DNA of 64,000 bases from Eretmocerus hayati. Lineage: Eukaryota; Arthropoda; Insecta; Hymenoptera; Aphelinidae. Under the pieces are notes generated by a model that saw only the letters and a program-made list of their open reading frames with translations, was not told where the DNA came from and searched no databases. Every line of letters begins with the position of its first letter. Positions within the stretch are counted from its first letter, which is position 1. Below, in pieces: positions 62,101-64,000 of this stretch. The translations under genes were made by a program, and so were the position numbers. Location: positions 90,817,907 to 90,881,906 of the forward strand of contig CM056744.1 in NCBI GenBank assembly GCA_029851415.1, given 5' to 3'.

Positions 62101-63093
62101 CTTTTTTTCTACCCGCCAACATTCTGTGCAAGCTTTATTTTGAATATTTAATGAATTTCACCTTCTTTATCGCAGTATTTTTTTTTTTTTTTTAAATTTA
62201 CCACGGATCACAGTTCGGAATAGAGACGTTATCGAGCAGCAAAATTTTGCTAGCGATATATCGGATTATATAGTCATGCTCGGGCGATTAGATTTGCAAT
62301 AGAGTGTGGCTAGTTGTATGTATAGGCAGGACATAATCGGATGCACATTGGCATCATCATTGTGACGAGTAAACGTGACCCGGCGCCGAATAACGCTCGG
62401 CATCTGCTCTCTAATATCTATTCTATCTATATATCGATGCGACCACATCAGATACTGATATGCAGCACAGGGCATACTCGATTGATGCGATAAGCGCGTT
62501 ACGCGCCACCGAAATCGTCTCTGGGCAAATTTACACAAGAGTATAGCTGCGATGCAGAAGCCGCATCATGGACGTTCGTTCCCTAATTACACGCCAACTC
62601 GATTGCTCCGGTCTTTGAACGCAACCATTCTCTCTCTATACATCAACTCGTTACACACAACCGAGAGGTCCGATAATGGCTCGCTTGGTCTAGCCCTGCA
62701 ATGGCTCTTTGTTGTTCGTACGTATAACGAGGGCTTGCGCTCGGTGGTATCAGAAGCTTTGCTTTTGGCCTAGAGGCTCTGACTCGGACTCTCGGCTTTG
62801 ATTGGGAATAGAGATAGTATAGCTGTAGCTGACTGTCGATTATTCGTCTATAAATGTTGGGGTGAAAAAGGTGAGGTTCGAAGAGGAGGAATATGGACTC
62901 ACCTGTTTCCGTTTTTCATTCTCGTTGCGGCCGATTTGACCCTCGTATTCGCTGCCACCGATAATTTTTGCGTTATTTATGTAGATATCCTCAAAACCTG
63001 GACCACGTTTTCGAGTCACCCAGAGAGGTGGGTTACCTTCGAGCTCCGACGTCAGAGACTGGCCAAACTGACTCGTTTTCAGGGGTTGATTCG
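4933..63093 (-). CDS. Fas1: Fasciclin-1 (Fas1), 5'-partial, 11 coding exons in window
   Basis: Fas1 is a homophilic cell-adhesion protein of axons and glia, held on the outer membrane leaflet by a GPI anchor and made of four FAS1 domains. Joining 62903-63093, 45029-45159, 43431-43527, 42043-42223, 41311-41471, 33958-33966, 16985-17227, 10056-10270, 7091-7253, 6801-6984 and 4933-5132 (minus strand) gives 1775 nt: one split codon, 590 residues and a TAA stop. Every junction is GT-AG and keeps frame. FAS1 signatures recur: [21 protein letters not shown] and [11 protein letters not shown] (H1 boxes); [15 protein letters not shown] and NGIIHVID (H2 boxes). Six N-glycosylation sequons are visible. 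The order matches Drosophila Fas1 (about 650 residues), recalled rather than searched. The signal peptide and N-terminal half of domain 1 lie past 64000. Introns range from 106 bp to 17.7 kb. Orthology is secure; the exact species is not. Confidence 0.95.
6801..6984 (-). CDS. Fas1: Fas1 exon: middle of domain 4, with extra polar stretch
   Basis: The acceptor is ATCCAG at 6986-6985, the donor is A followed by GTGAGT at 6800, and there are 61 full codons. It begins [20 protein letters not shown], matching ILERHLAISDKEYTMKDL of Drosophila. [12 protein letters not shown] gives two cysteines and a sequon. The end, [18 protein letters not shown], is a Gln/Ser-rich stretch of roughly a dozen residues more than I recall for Drosophila, placed in a loop before the YIIEWNNK strand of the next exon. 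An internal A/GTCAAG in the same phase could act as a weak alternative donor that would shorten it. Confidence 0.93.
7091..7253 (-). CDS. Fas1: Fas1 exon: H1 box of domain 4
   Basis: The acceptor is CCCCAG at 7255-7254 and the donor is CAC followed by GTAAGT at 7090. One base completes Asn, then 54 codons read [15 protein letters not shown], the H1 box [12 protein letters not shown], and [12 protein letters not shown]. Drosophila has RFTYFVPRDKGW and KKLFMADFSYH in the same positions. It ends in phase 0. The next intron is the shortest of the gene (106 bp). Confidence 0.96.
7605..8816. mobile_element. MITE-like inverted-repeat element with TGGCCA units
   Basis: The left end TGAGCATTTTTTTTGGCCA matches the reverse complement of the right end (tggccaaaaaatgctca). 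Inside both ends are several spaced TGGCCA palindromes (7618-7700 and 8744-8803). A second, perfect 26-bp inverted repeat pairs 7942-7967 with 8343-8368. No transposase-like frame is present. The element lies in the Fas1 intron between domains 3 and 4. I could not define a target-site duplication, so the boundaries may be off by a few bases. Confidence 0.6.
10056..10270 (-). CDS. Fas1: Fas1 exon: second half of domain 3
   Basis: The acceptor is CTACAG at 10272-10271 and the donor is AA followed by GTGAGT at 10055. It opens in phase 0 with [14 protein letters not shown] and contains [20 protein letters not shown], then the H2 box [20 protein letters not shown]. The EGGGVNA and VLGVPYTTVLGKL-like segments are hallmarks of the third FAS1 domain of insect Fas1. 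Two sequons (NHS and NAS) are present; a third (NST) is created across the splice junction, because AA joins a C to make Asn before Ser-Thr. Confidence 0.97.
10634..10678. repeat. Perfect 20-bp hairpin with 5-nt loop
   Basis: TTCAATCTAACAAGACCTAT, loop GTGGA, then the exact reverse complement. It lies in a Fas1 intron 364 bp upstream (in transcription sense) of the domain-3 second-half exon. The stem is too short for a usual miRNA precursor. It resembles the hairpin at 31038-31088 in design (long perfect stem, 5-nt loop) but not in sequence. Confidence 0.85.
11160..11580. other. GC-rich, CpG-rich intronic patch
   Basis: This stretch of the intron between the two domain-3 exons is visibly richer in G+C and CpG (for example tcgtcgcgacggaaagg) than the AT-rich DNA around it. 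I see no open frame of note and no repeat structure. A regulatory role is possible but not shown. Confidence 0.3.
15026..15205. repeat. Small imperfect inverted repeats
   Basis: GGTTTCCGCA at 15026 pairs with TGCGGAAACC at 15093, with a further GTGATA/TATCAC pairing inside. CCATCTTCTGTG near 15133 pairs with CACAGAAGATGG near 15188. Two stem-loops side by side, next to the foldback element that starts at 15286; origin unknown. Confidence 0.5.
15286..16739. mobile_element. Foldback element, family CACTGTAAA, copy 1 (carries nested foldback)
   Basis: It is bounded by TA-CACTGTAAA on the left and TTTACAGTG on the right, the right flank reading ATA. The outer arms (15286-15540 and about 16490-16739) are an imperfect inverted repeat of about 250 bp containing several AACCAGTGGTTGA-type palindromes and the shared GGCGCCCACGATATTG segment. 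An inner inverted repeat pairs about 16130-16237 with 16378-16483 (CTCTGATTGTCTGGGGAACA and its complement). There is no transposase frame. The ends match copies at 49263 and 60875. A TA target duplication would fit the Tc1/mariner superfamily; that is inference. Confidence 0.7.
15541..16083. repeat. Nested foldback with strand-switching GGAAT/GGATGG satellite
   Basis: Arms of about 60-70 bp (TAAACATTAGCGCCGGTCG at left, its near complement at right, plus GCGGGTTGCCTG) enclose a minisatellite. The left half is GGATGG and GGAAT/GGAAC pentamers on the plus strand. At about 15831 the sequence flips, and the right half is TTCCA/CCATCC. Reading frames through it translate to repetitive Met-Glu-Trp-Asn or Phe-His-Ser-Ile-Pro chains and are not genes. 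The GCGGGTTGCCTG arm also occurs in the element at 22711-24409. Confidence 0.75.
16985..17227 (-). CDS. Fas1: Fas1 exon: first half of domain 3
   Basis: The acceptor is AATTCAG at 17229-17228 and the donor is CAG followed by GTTAGT at 16984. There are exactly 81 codons, phase 0 at both ends. It begins [20 protein letters not shown] (domain 3 helix 1), continues with the H1 box [13 protein letters not shown] carrying the sequon NIT, and then [14 protein letters not shown], the conserved Tyr/His-type region. Drosophila has NGALRKFYEVIMDNGG and VTILAPSNEAWN here. The symmetric phase means the exon could in principle be skipped in frame, though that would destroy the domain. Confidence 0.96.
17228..22710. 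other. Fas1 intron sequence without recognised features
   Basis: Part of the 16.7-kb intron between the micro-exon and the domain-3 exon. It is mostly AT-rich and has no recognisable frame or repeat family. A GC-richer patch at about 21380-21840 includes a short CAG run near 21402. Confidence 0.4.
22711..24409. mobile_element. Layered foldback element (AGTAGCCRCCCACC ends)
   Basis: Ends AGTAGCCGCCCACC (22711) and, inverted, AGTAGCCACCCACC (24409). Inside lie, in mirror image, tandem units of about 31 bp containing CGACGAAGACTAACACTTTT (22913-23033 left; 24060-24180 inverted right). Next come mirrored arms with GCGGGTTGCCTGTCCTGCAG at 23032-23075 and 24018-24056, then a GGATGG minisatellite that switches to CCATCC near 23950. 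A GC-rich block interrupts the satellite. There is no transposase frame. The arms match part of the nested foldback at 15541. Confidence 0.7.
23260..23857. other. GC-rich structured insert inside the satellite
   Basis: About 600 bp, far richer in G+C than anything else here, sitting between two stretches of GGATGG satellite, so it appears to be an insertion into it. It contains short strong hairpins (GGCAGGG-ATACG-CCCTGCC near 23323; TGGGGCCATGCCCCA near 23684; TCGCCCGAGGGCGA near 23550). Open frames across it have no family motifs. It could be a piece of a retrotransposon 5' region or a structured RNA; I cannot assign it. Confidence 0.5.
26357..28691. mobile_element. GGGCGTAA-motif inverted-repeat element
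   Basis: Terminal inverted repeats of about 30 bp: AATTG then AGGGGTGGGTGGAAAAAG at left, and the near-exact complement at right (ccacccaccccctcaatt). The ends are peppered with GGGCGTAA or its complement TTACGCCC (26380-26700; 28465-28670). An internal segment, TCCGGACATCGCTTTTTTTG, recurs in a close variant in the element at 29109. It has no recognisable transposase. A 1.36-kb hairpin occupies the centre. Confidence 0.7.
26711..28070. repeat. Long hairpin: 625-bp arms, 110-bp spacer
   Basis: 26711-27335 and 27446-28070 are near-identical inverted arms of equal length. Outer ends read TCCCGCGCGAAAGCGGACCA and its near complement. Inner ends read GTGAAGTCGATTCGATGTAC (one base different) and GTACATCGAATCGACTTCAC. 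The spacer is unrelated sequence. Mismatches and small indels are few, so the duplication is fairly recent or under gene conversion. Being intronic in Fas1, it would form a long double-stranded stem in the pre-mRNA. Confidence 0.85.
29109..30981. mobile_element. GGGCCTAA-motif inverted-repeat element, sister of the one at 26357
   Basis: The ends are AATGAGGGGGTGCATGG at left and the complement of ATTTGAGGGGTTGCATGG at right. Near the ends and in an internal array the motif is GGGCCTAA/TTAGGCCC, where the sister element has GGGCGTAA. Shared landmarks include TCCGGACACTCGCTTTTTTT after the left end and TTTTTATTG...TCTCGAAATGGCC before the right end. No transposase frame. Confidence 0.7.
30238..30400. 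repeat. Tandem array of about 29-bp units (GGTAAAAAGGGCCTAAG)
   Basis: Five imperfect units of GGTAAAAAGGGCCTAAGTGC plus AACAATATT, each carrying one copy of the element's signature motif. It lies inside the element at 29109-30981. The regular spacing and simple unit exclude a CRISPR array (no unique spacers). Confidence 0.8.
31038..31088. repeat. Perfect 23-bp hairpin with 5-nt loop
   Basis: GAATACAATTTCGAATGTGT plus AAT, loop CTGGG, then the exact reverse complement. It lies 57 bp outside the right end of the GGGCCTAA element. A perfect stem this long with a 5-nt loop points to a recent snap-back duplication. Confidence 0.88.
31089..33957. other. Fas1 intron sequence next to the micro-exon
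   Basis: This part of the intron downstream of the micro-exon in transcription sense has no recognised gene, RNA or repeat family. Short open frames are present but show no motif, and none is bordered by splice sites that fit Fas1. Confidence 0.4.
33958..33966 (-). CDS. Fas1: Fas1 9-nt micro-exon (Ser-Trp-Lys) between domains 2 and 3
   Basis: On the minus strand TCATGGAAG is flanked by GTGCAG upstream and GTAATT downstream. A pyrimidine tract (ttttctgttttcctttcac) lies about 45-65 nt upstream, and no AG occurs between that tract and the acceptor, the usual layout of a functional 3' splice site. Read in phase 0 it inserts SWK between GFVE and [10 protein letters not shown]. Drosophila Fas1 has QSFK at the same point, and alternatively spliced micro-exons at this site are known in insect Fas1. 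It is probably optional, since both flanking junctions are phase 0. A second micro-exon may exist, but I did not find one. Confidence 0.75.
33967..41310. other. Fas1 intron upstream of the micro-exon
   Basis: 7.3 kb between the domain-2 exon and the micro-exon. AT-rich at 34000-36400. GC-richer and CpG-rich at about 36500-39400, which includes a GGGGCCCACGGGTGGGTCCC palindromic block at 37744, a (CGA)n run at 39056-39081 and a G-run near 39899-39914. I found no exon and no supported gene. A second micro-exon could hide here. Confidence 0.35.
39056..39081. repeat. (CGA)n microsatellite
   Basis: An uninterrupted ACG/CGA trinucleotide run of about 26 bp in a GC-rich intronic patch. Similar runs occur at 45340-45361, 47537-47566 and near 55983-56002. 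Confidence 0.9.
41311..41471 (-). CDS. Fas1: Fas1 exon: H2 box of domain 2
   Basis: The acceptor is TTTTCAG at 41473-41472 and the donor is GAG followed by GTCAGT at 41310. The exon adds two bases to a Tyr codon, then 53 codons: [19 protein letters not shown], then [19 protein letters not shown] and [14 protein letters not shown]. This is nearly residue-for-residue the end of domain 2 in Drosophila Fas1 (AEIVKANIPVSNGVVHLIHR). It ends in phase 0, which lets the 9-nt micro-exon at 33958 be included or skipped without a frame change. Downstream lies the start of a 24-kb gap before the next ordinary exon. Confidence 0.96.
41833..41918 (-). repeat. Intronic 35-bp hairpin, miRNA-precursor-like in shape
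   Basis: Arms 41833-41867 and 41884-41918 are complementary at 32 of 35 positions with a 16-nt loop. In the sense of Fas1 transcription (minus strand) two of the three mismatches become G-U pairs, leaving one unpaired position; on the plus strand all three are true mismatches. It sits in the short 571-bp intron within domain 2. An intronic miRNA precursor is possible, but a small foldback element is as likely. I do not recognise either arm as a known miRNA. Confidence 0.6.
42043..42223 (-). CDS. Fas1: Fas1 exon: core of domain 2
   Basis: The acceptor is TCAACAG at 42225-42224. The donor is T followed by GTGAGT, so the exon ends one base into a Tyr codon. Sixty full codons read [20 protein letters not shown] and then HVLFTAPTQ, the conserved Tyr/His-type central segment of a FAS1 domain; Drosophila has [13 protein letters not shown]. 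The rest supplies the beta-strand [10 protein letters not shown] of the second half of domain 2. GC content is clearly higher than in the flanking introns, as expected for coding sequence. Confidence 0.95.
43431..43527 (-). CDS. Fas1: Fas1 exon: H1 box of domain 2
   Basis: The acceptor is TTTCAG at 43529-43528 and the donor is AAG followed by GTATGC at 43430. The exon completes an Arg codon, then encodes 32 residues: [13 protein letters not shown], then the H1 box [13 protein letters not shown]. Drosophila Fas1 has HTFLVPVDEGFK at this place. The sequon NRS lies in the region before the H1 box. It ends in phase 0. Introns of 1.5 kb upstream and 1.2 kb downstream separate it from its neighbours, and I saw nothing else coding in them. 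Confidence 0.94.
44914..45023. repeat. Tandem duplication of 55 bp beside a Fas1 donor site
   Basis: 44914-44968 and 44969-45023 are identical except for one base (aataatc versus aatattc). The second copy ends at intron base +6 after the exon at 45029-45159. The duplication leaves the donor intact, with GTACGT as the first six intron bases. Confidence 0.93.
45029..45159 (-). CDS. Fas1: Fas1 exon: end of domain 1, start of domain 2
   Basis: The acceptor is TTGCAG at 45161-45160 and the exon opens in phase 0 with [12 protein letters not shown], the H2 box that closes FAS1 domain 1. A short linker follows, then [11 protein letters not shown], the first helix of domain 2. The donor is CG followed by GTACGT, leaving two bases of an Arg codon completed in the next exon. 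It has 43 full codons. The YNPDALQFL segment matches NNPNALKFL of Drosophila Fas1. Just inside the downstream intron lies a 55-bp tandem duplication (44914-45023) that begins at intron base +6. Confidence 0.93.
45340..45361. repeat. (TCG)n microsatellite
   Basis: Run of TCG on the plus strand (CGA on the gene strand), about 180 bp upstream of the domain-1/2 exon inside the 17.7-kb intron. It translates to a poly-Thr or poly-Asp stretch in short frames, which are not genes. Confidence 0.9.
45868..46485. mobile_element. Foldback MITE (ACTATGCAAGATATAACT ends)
   Basis: Arms of about 215 bp: left 45868-46085, right about 46290-46485 inverted. Paired landmarks are ACTATGCAAGATATAACT, ATAGTTAACTATGTT, GAAAAATGGTTGACACAACT and GCGTGGGGC. 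The spacer is about 200 bp. No open frame of note. The arms have small indels, so it is not recent. It lies in the large Fas1 intron. Confidence 0.75.
47537..47566. repeat. (CGA)n microsatellite
   Basis: CGA run of about 30 bp in a GC-rich patch (about 46840-47700) of the large Fas1 intron. Frames through it give poly-Asp and are not supported as coding. Confidence 0.9.
48851..48999. repeat. Short element with GTACGGTCGTAATAC repeats
   Basis: TACGGTCGTAAT occurs at about 48853 and 48909, and the close variant TACGGTCGTGTTACGGCCGTAC, which is partly its own complement, at about 48976. Left and right copies are inverted over about 15 bp, so this may be a very small MITE of about 150 bp. Low certainty. 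Confidence 0.4.
49263..49908. mobile_element. Foldback element, family CACTGTAAA, copy 2
   Basis: Flanked by TA on both sides. The left end CACTGTAAAAAATTTTTCCG is followed by CAACCAGTCTGGTTGAAAAT units; the right end has the same units and TTTTACACAGTG. The centre (about 49405-49845) is a GGATGG-type minisatellite that changes strand at about 49634 (ATGGATGG to CCATCCACCC). Landmarks GGTTCCTGCATATCAGGTTG and CATCACGGAATATAATC are shared with copy 3 at 60875, so these two are true copies. No transposase. Confidence 0.8.
51186..51436. mobile_element. 251-bp MITE with CTGCCGTCCACTTAAAG ends
   Basis: The left end CTGCCGTCCACTTAAAGAAA and the inverted right end CTGCCGTCCACTTTAAGAAA are about 29-bp terminal inverted repeats (continuing ACACAGTATG and ACACCGTATG) with three differences. 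The internal sequence is unique and non-coding. A clear target duplication is not visible. Confidence 0.75.
52200..53750. other. GC-rich intronic region without supported gene
   Basis: Purine-rich on the plus strand at about 52310-52600, then CpG-rich to 53750. It contains an open minus-strand frame whose start looks like a signal peptide (near 53180), but it does not splice to Fas1 (see rejected items). Regulatory DNA is a possible explanation. Confidence 0.35.
53762..54518 (+). mobile_element. 5'-truncated non-LTR retrotransposon (CR1/L2/Jockey-like), 3' end
   Basis: The reading frame 53762-54172 (136 residues) matches the end of the reverse-transcriptase ORF in CR1/Jockey-type elements: [28 protein letters not shown], then [20 protein letters not shown] and a stop. 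A 3' UTR of about 315 bp follows, ending CAAATAAAAG and a (CTAT)n tail at 54493-54518. Microsatellite-like tails are typical of this group. The catalytic RT core and the endonuclease are missing, so this copy is dead on arrival. Its frame is intact over the remaining part, implying a fairly young insertion. It lies antisense in a Fas1 intron. Confidence 0.82.
55600..56450. other. GC-rich, CpG-rich intronic patch
   Basis: It includes GACGAAGACGACGACGACGA near 55983 and CGGCCCGCCCGGGTGCCGC near 56075. Several overlapping short frames occur on both strands, with no family motif. Nothing supports a gene; an enhancer-like element is possible. Confidence 0.3.
57486..59297. mobile_element. Foldback element with GGATCAGAACGGTATAAG motif
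   Basis: The ends ATATGGGCGGCTCCGGATCA (57486) and its complement (59297) form terminal inverted repeats of about 36 bp or more. The motif CCGGATCAGAACGGTATAAG followed by TCCA occurs at 57498 and 57667 (plus) and 59262 and 59014 (minus), with a one-base variant at 59057 (plus); decayed copies lie near 58808 and 58860. The interior is otherwise unique and non-coding. The repeated motif at and near both ends is reminiscent of transposase-binding subterminal repeats; that is inference. Confidence 0.72.
59371..59662. mobile_element. 292-bp palindromic MITE with perfect 30-bp core
   Basis: The ends TGTATATGTCGTAGGCCG match in inverted orientation. Inner arms TATTCAACACTAACCCATCC then CTCTTGTTA are exactly mirrored (59471-59499 and 59546-59574). 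The centre, 59508-59537, is a perfect 30-bp palindrome with no loop (CGAGGAGATAACAGT and its complement). It begins 73 bp after the preceding foldback element. A loop-free centre is unusual, because such sequences are unstable in cells and in cloning. Confidence 0.8.
59760..60200. other. GC-rich intronic patch
   Basis: CpG-rich stretch between two foldback elements, with several short unremarkable frames. No gene, RNA or repeat recognised. Confidence 0.3.
60875..61381. mobile_element. Foldback element, family CACTGTAAA, copy 3
   Basis: 507 bp flanked by TA on both sides. It begins CACTGTAAAAAATTTTTCCG and ends AATTTTTTACAGTG. The arms carry AACCAGTCTGGTTGAAAATT and related palindromic units. 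The centre, 61035-61265, is an ATGGATGG-type satellite that flips strand at about 61240 (GGTCGATGGAATATCCATCG). It shares GGTTCCTGCA-ATCAGGTT and CATCACGGAATATAAT with copy 2 at 49263. This is the cleanest copy and defines the family ends. Confidence 0.83.
61560..62800. other. GC-rich intronic region next to the 5'-most exon in the window
   Basis: CpG-rich DNA immediately downstream (in transcription sense) of the Fas1 exon at 62903. A T-run lies at about 62178-62194. Short frames without motifs on both strands. I see no gene here. Confidence 0.3.
62903..63093 (-). CDS. Fas1: Fas1 exon: second half of FAS1 domain 1
   Basis: This is the most 5' coding exon in the window. The acceptor is a C/T-rich tract ending CACAG at 63095-63094. 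The donor is CAG followed by GTGAGT at 62902. The exon enters with two bases of a split codon and leaves in phase 0, giving 63 full codons. It encodes the middle of domain 1, including [13 protein letters not shown] and [11 protein letters not shown], which correspond to the GNPPLYIT and IFVNNARII segments of Drosophila Fas1. The Lys/Arg/Glu-rich end (ENEKRKQ) leads into [11 protein letters not shown] in the next exon, 17.7 kb away. No longer minus-strand reading frame flags this exon; I found it by searching for the NNA core. The preceding exon, which would hold the first H1 box, was not found between 63100 and 64000. Confidence 0.9.
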
Positions 63094-63747
63094 CTGTGAA
63101 CAGAAAAGAGAAGATCGTGAAAGGTTGGAGAAAGATTTTCTCAAAATATTTGAGAAATTGATTTCGGATTCCAGGTTTTGAACAAGGTGTATTCGTGGCG
63201 AGTATTTTATGATGTGGCCCCGACCATATTAGAGCTGATGAATGAGTCGACTCGACATACTCGCACTAGAACATCATCCCGTGGACTTGGGCTGATGGAT
63301 ATTTTTCGGAGGATCTATGTTATATAGAGAAAGATAGCTCACTTCTGTGAAAAACAATCTGTTTATCAGAAATATCAAGAGGCGCGATAGCGCCTCGCTG
63401 GCGAGTATGAGCAGACAAAAAATCGAGCGAGGTGCTGTGCCTTATATACTTTGAATTGGGGGTTTTTAAACCTCATACTTTTTTCCCACCTTACTTATTT
63501 CAACCACCCGGGTGCACGAATATCTCCTGCCTCTCTATTCAGGGCTGTTTTGATACGTACTCACTGTTGGTGTCATCAATTTTCCGATTCTGACCGCTGG
63601 GACTTTTATTTCGCTTCGCCAATTCTTACCACCTCAAAAAAATTATCCGTTCGATTTATTTAAACCCTCGAATGCAGCTTCGATTTGTTTAGACCTCGAA
63701 CGTACAACTTCGATTCGAGAGCTGTCGACGAGCGAGTGAGAGAGAGG

Positions 63748-64000
63748 AGAGATTGATTGATTGATTAACACTTTATTTTGCCGTGGTCACGTTGGACCGT
63801 ATGGCAACAGGAAAATACACAAACTTTACATATAAAAACTTAAATATAATTCGAATTTCATGCTATCGTAGAATTCAACTTACATATAATATACAAAACT
63901 ATAATAATATGACATACACTAACAGCCGTCATAAGTGGCGCAATTACTTTTACGGCATACAATTTGCAATTATCACACTCAAGAACAAAATATCACACAT
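63748..64000 (-). mobile_element. Probable non-LTR retrotransposon 3' end, cut by window edge
   Basis: Read on the minus strand, the sequence ends CCACGGCAAAATAAAGTGTT followed by (AATC)n at about 63749-63768. An AATAAA-like hexamer followed by a short tetranucleotide tail is the layout of CR1/Jockey-type 3' ends, as at 54493. No coding part is inside the window, so the assignment rests on the tail alone. Confidence 0.45.

Overview
The window is eukaryotic nuclear DNA from an insect. It is AT-rich overall, with short GC-rich and CpG-rich patches. The only protein-coding gene I can support is Fasciclin 1 (Fas1), a GPI-anchored neuronal cell-adhesion protein built from four FAS1 domains. It lies on the minus strand and covers almost the whole window, from the stop codon at 4933 to the most 5' visible exon at 62903-63093. 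I assembled eleven coding exons, including a 9-nt micro-exon. All join in frame, have GT-AG borders, and read co-linearly with Drosophila Fas1 as I remember it. Together they encode the last 590 residues. The signal peptide and the first half of FAS1 domain 1 lie beyond position 64000. A hymenopteran, perhaps a parasitoid wasp, is my best guess for the host, but the sequence does not prove it.

Layout, left to right. Positions 1-4500 are intergenic DNA downstream of the gene. A candidate poly(A) signal sits at 4499-4504. Domain 4 and the GPI signal are at 4933-7253. Domain 3 is at 10056-10270 and 16985-17227. A 24-kb gap then holds only the micro-exon at 33958-33966. Domain 2 and the end of domain 1 are at 41311-45159. 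A 17.7-kb intron separates these from the second half of domain 1 at 62903-63093.

The large introns are filled with non-coding inverted-repeat (foldback or MITE-like) elements. There are four loci whose centre is a GGATGG-type or GGAAT-type minisatellite that switches strand in the middle. Two sister elements are each full of their own variant of a short motif (GGGCGTAA in one, GGGCCTAA in the other). A hairpin with 625-bp arms, a precipitate of smaller palindromes, and the 3' ends of two non-LTR retrotransposons are also present. I saw no tRNA, rRNA, CRISPR array or second protein-coding gene that I could defend.

All intronic repeats are transcribed as part of the Fas1 pre-mRNA. The hairpins could therefore form double-stranded RNA in the nascent transcript. 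That is inference.
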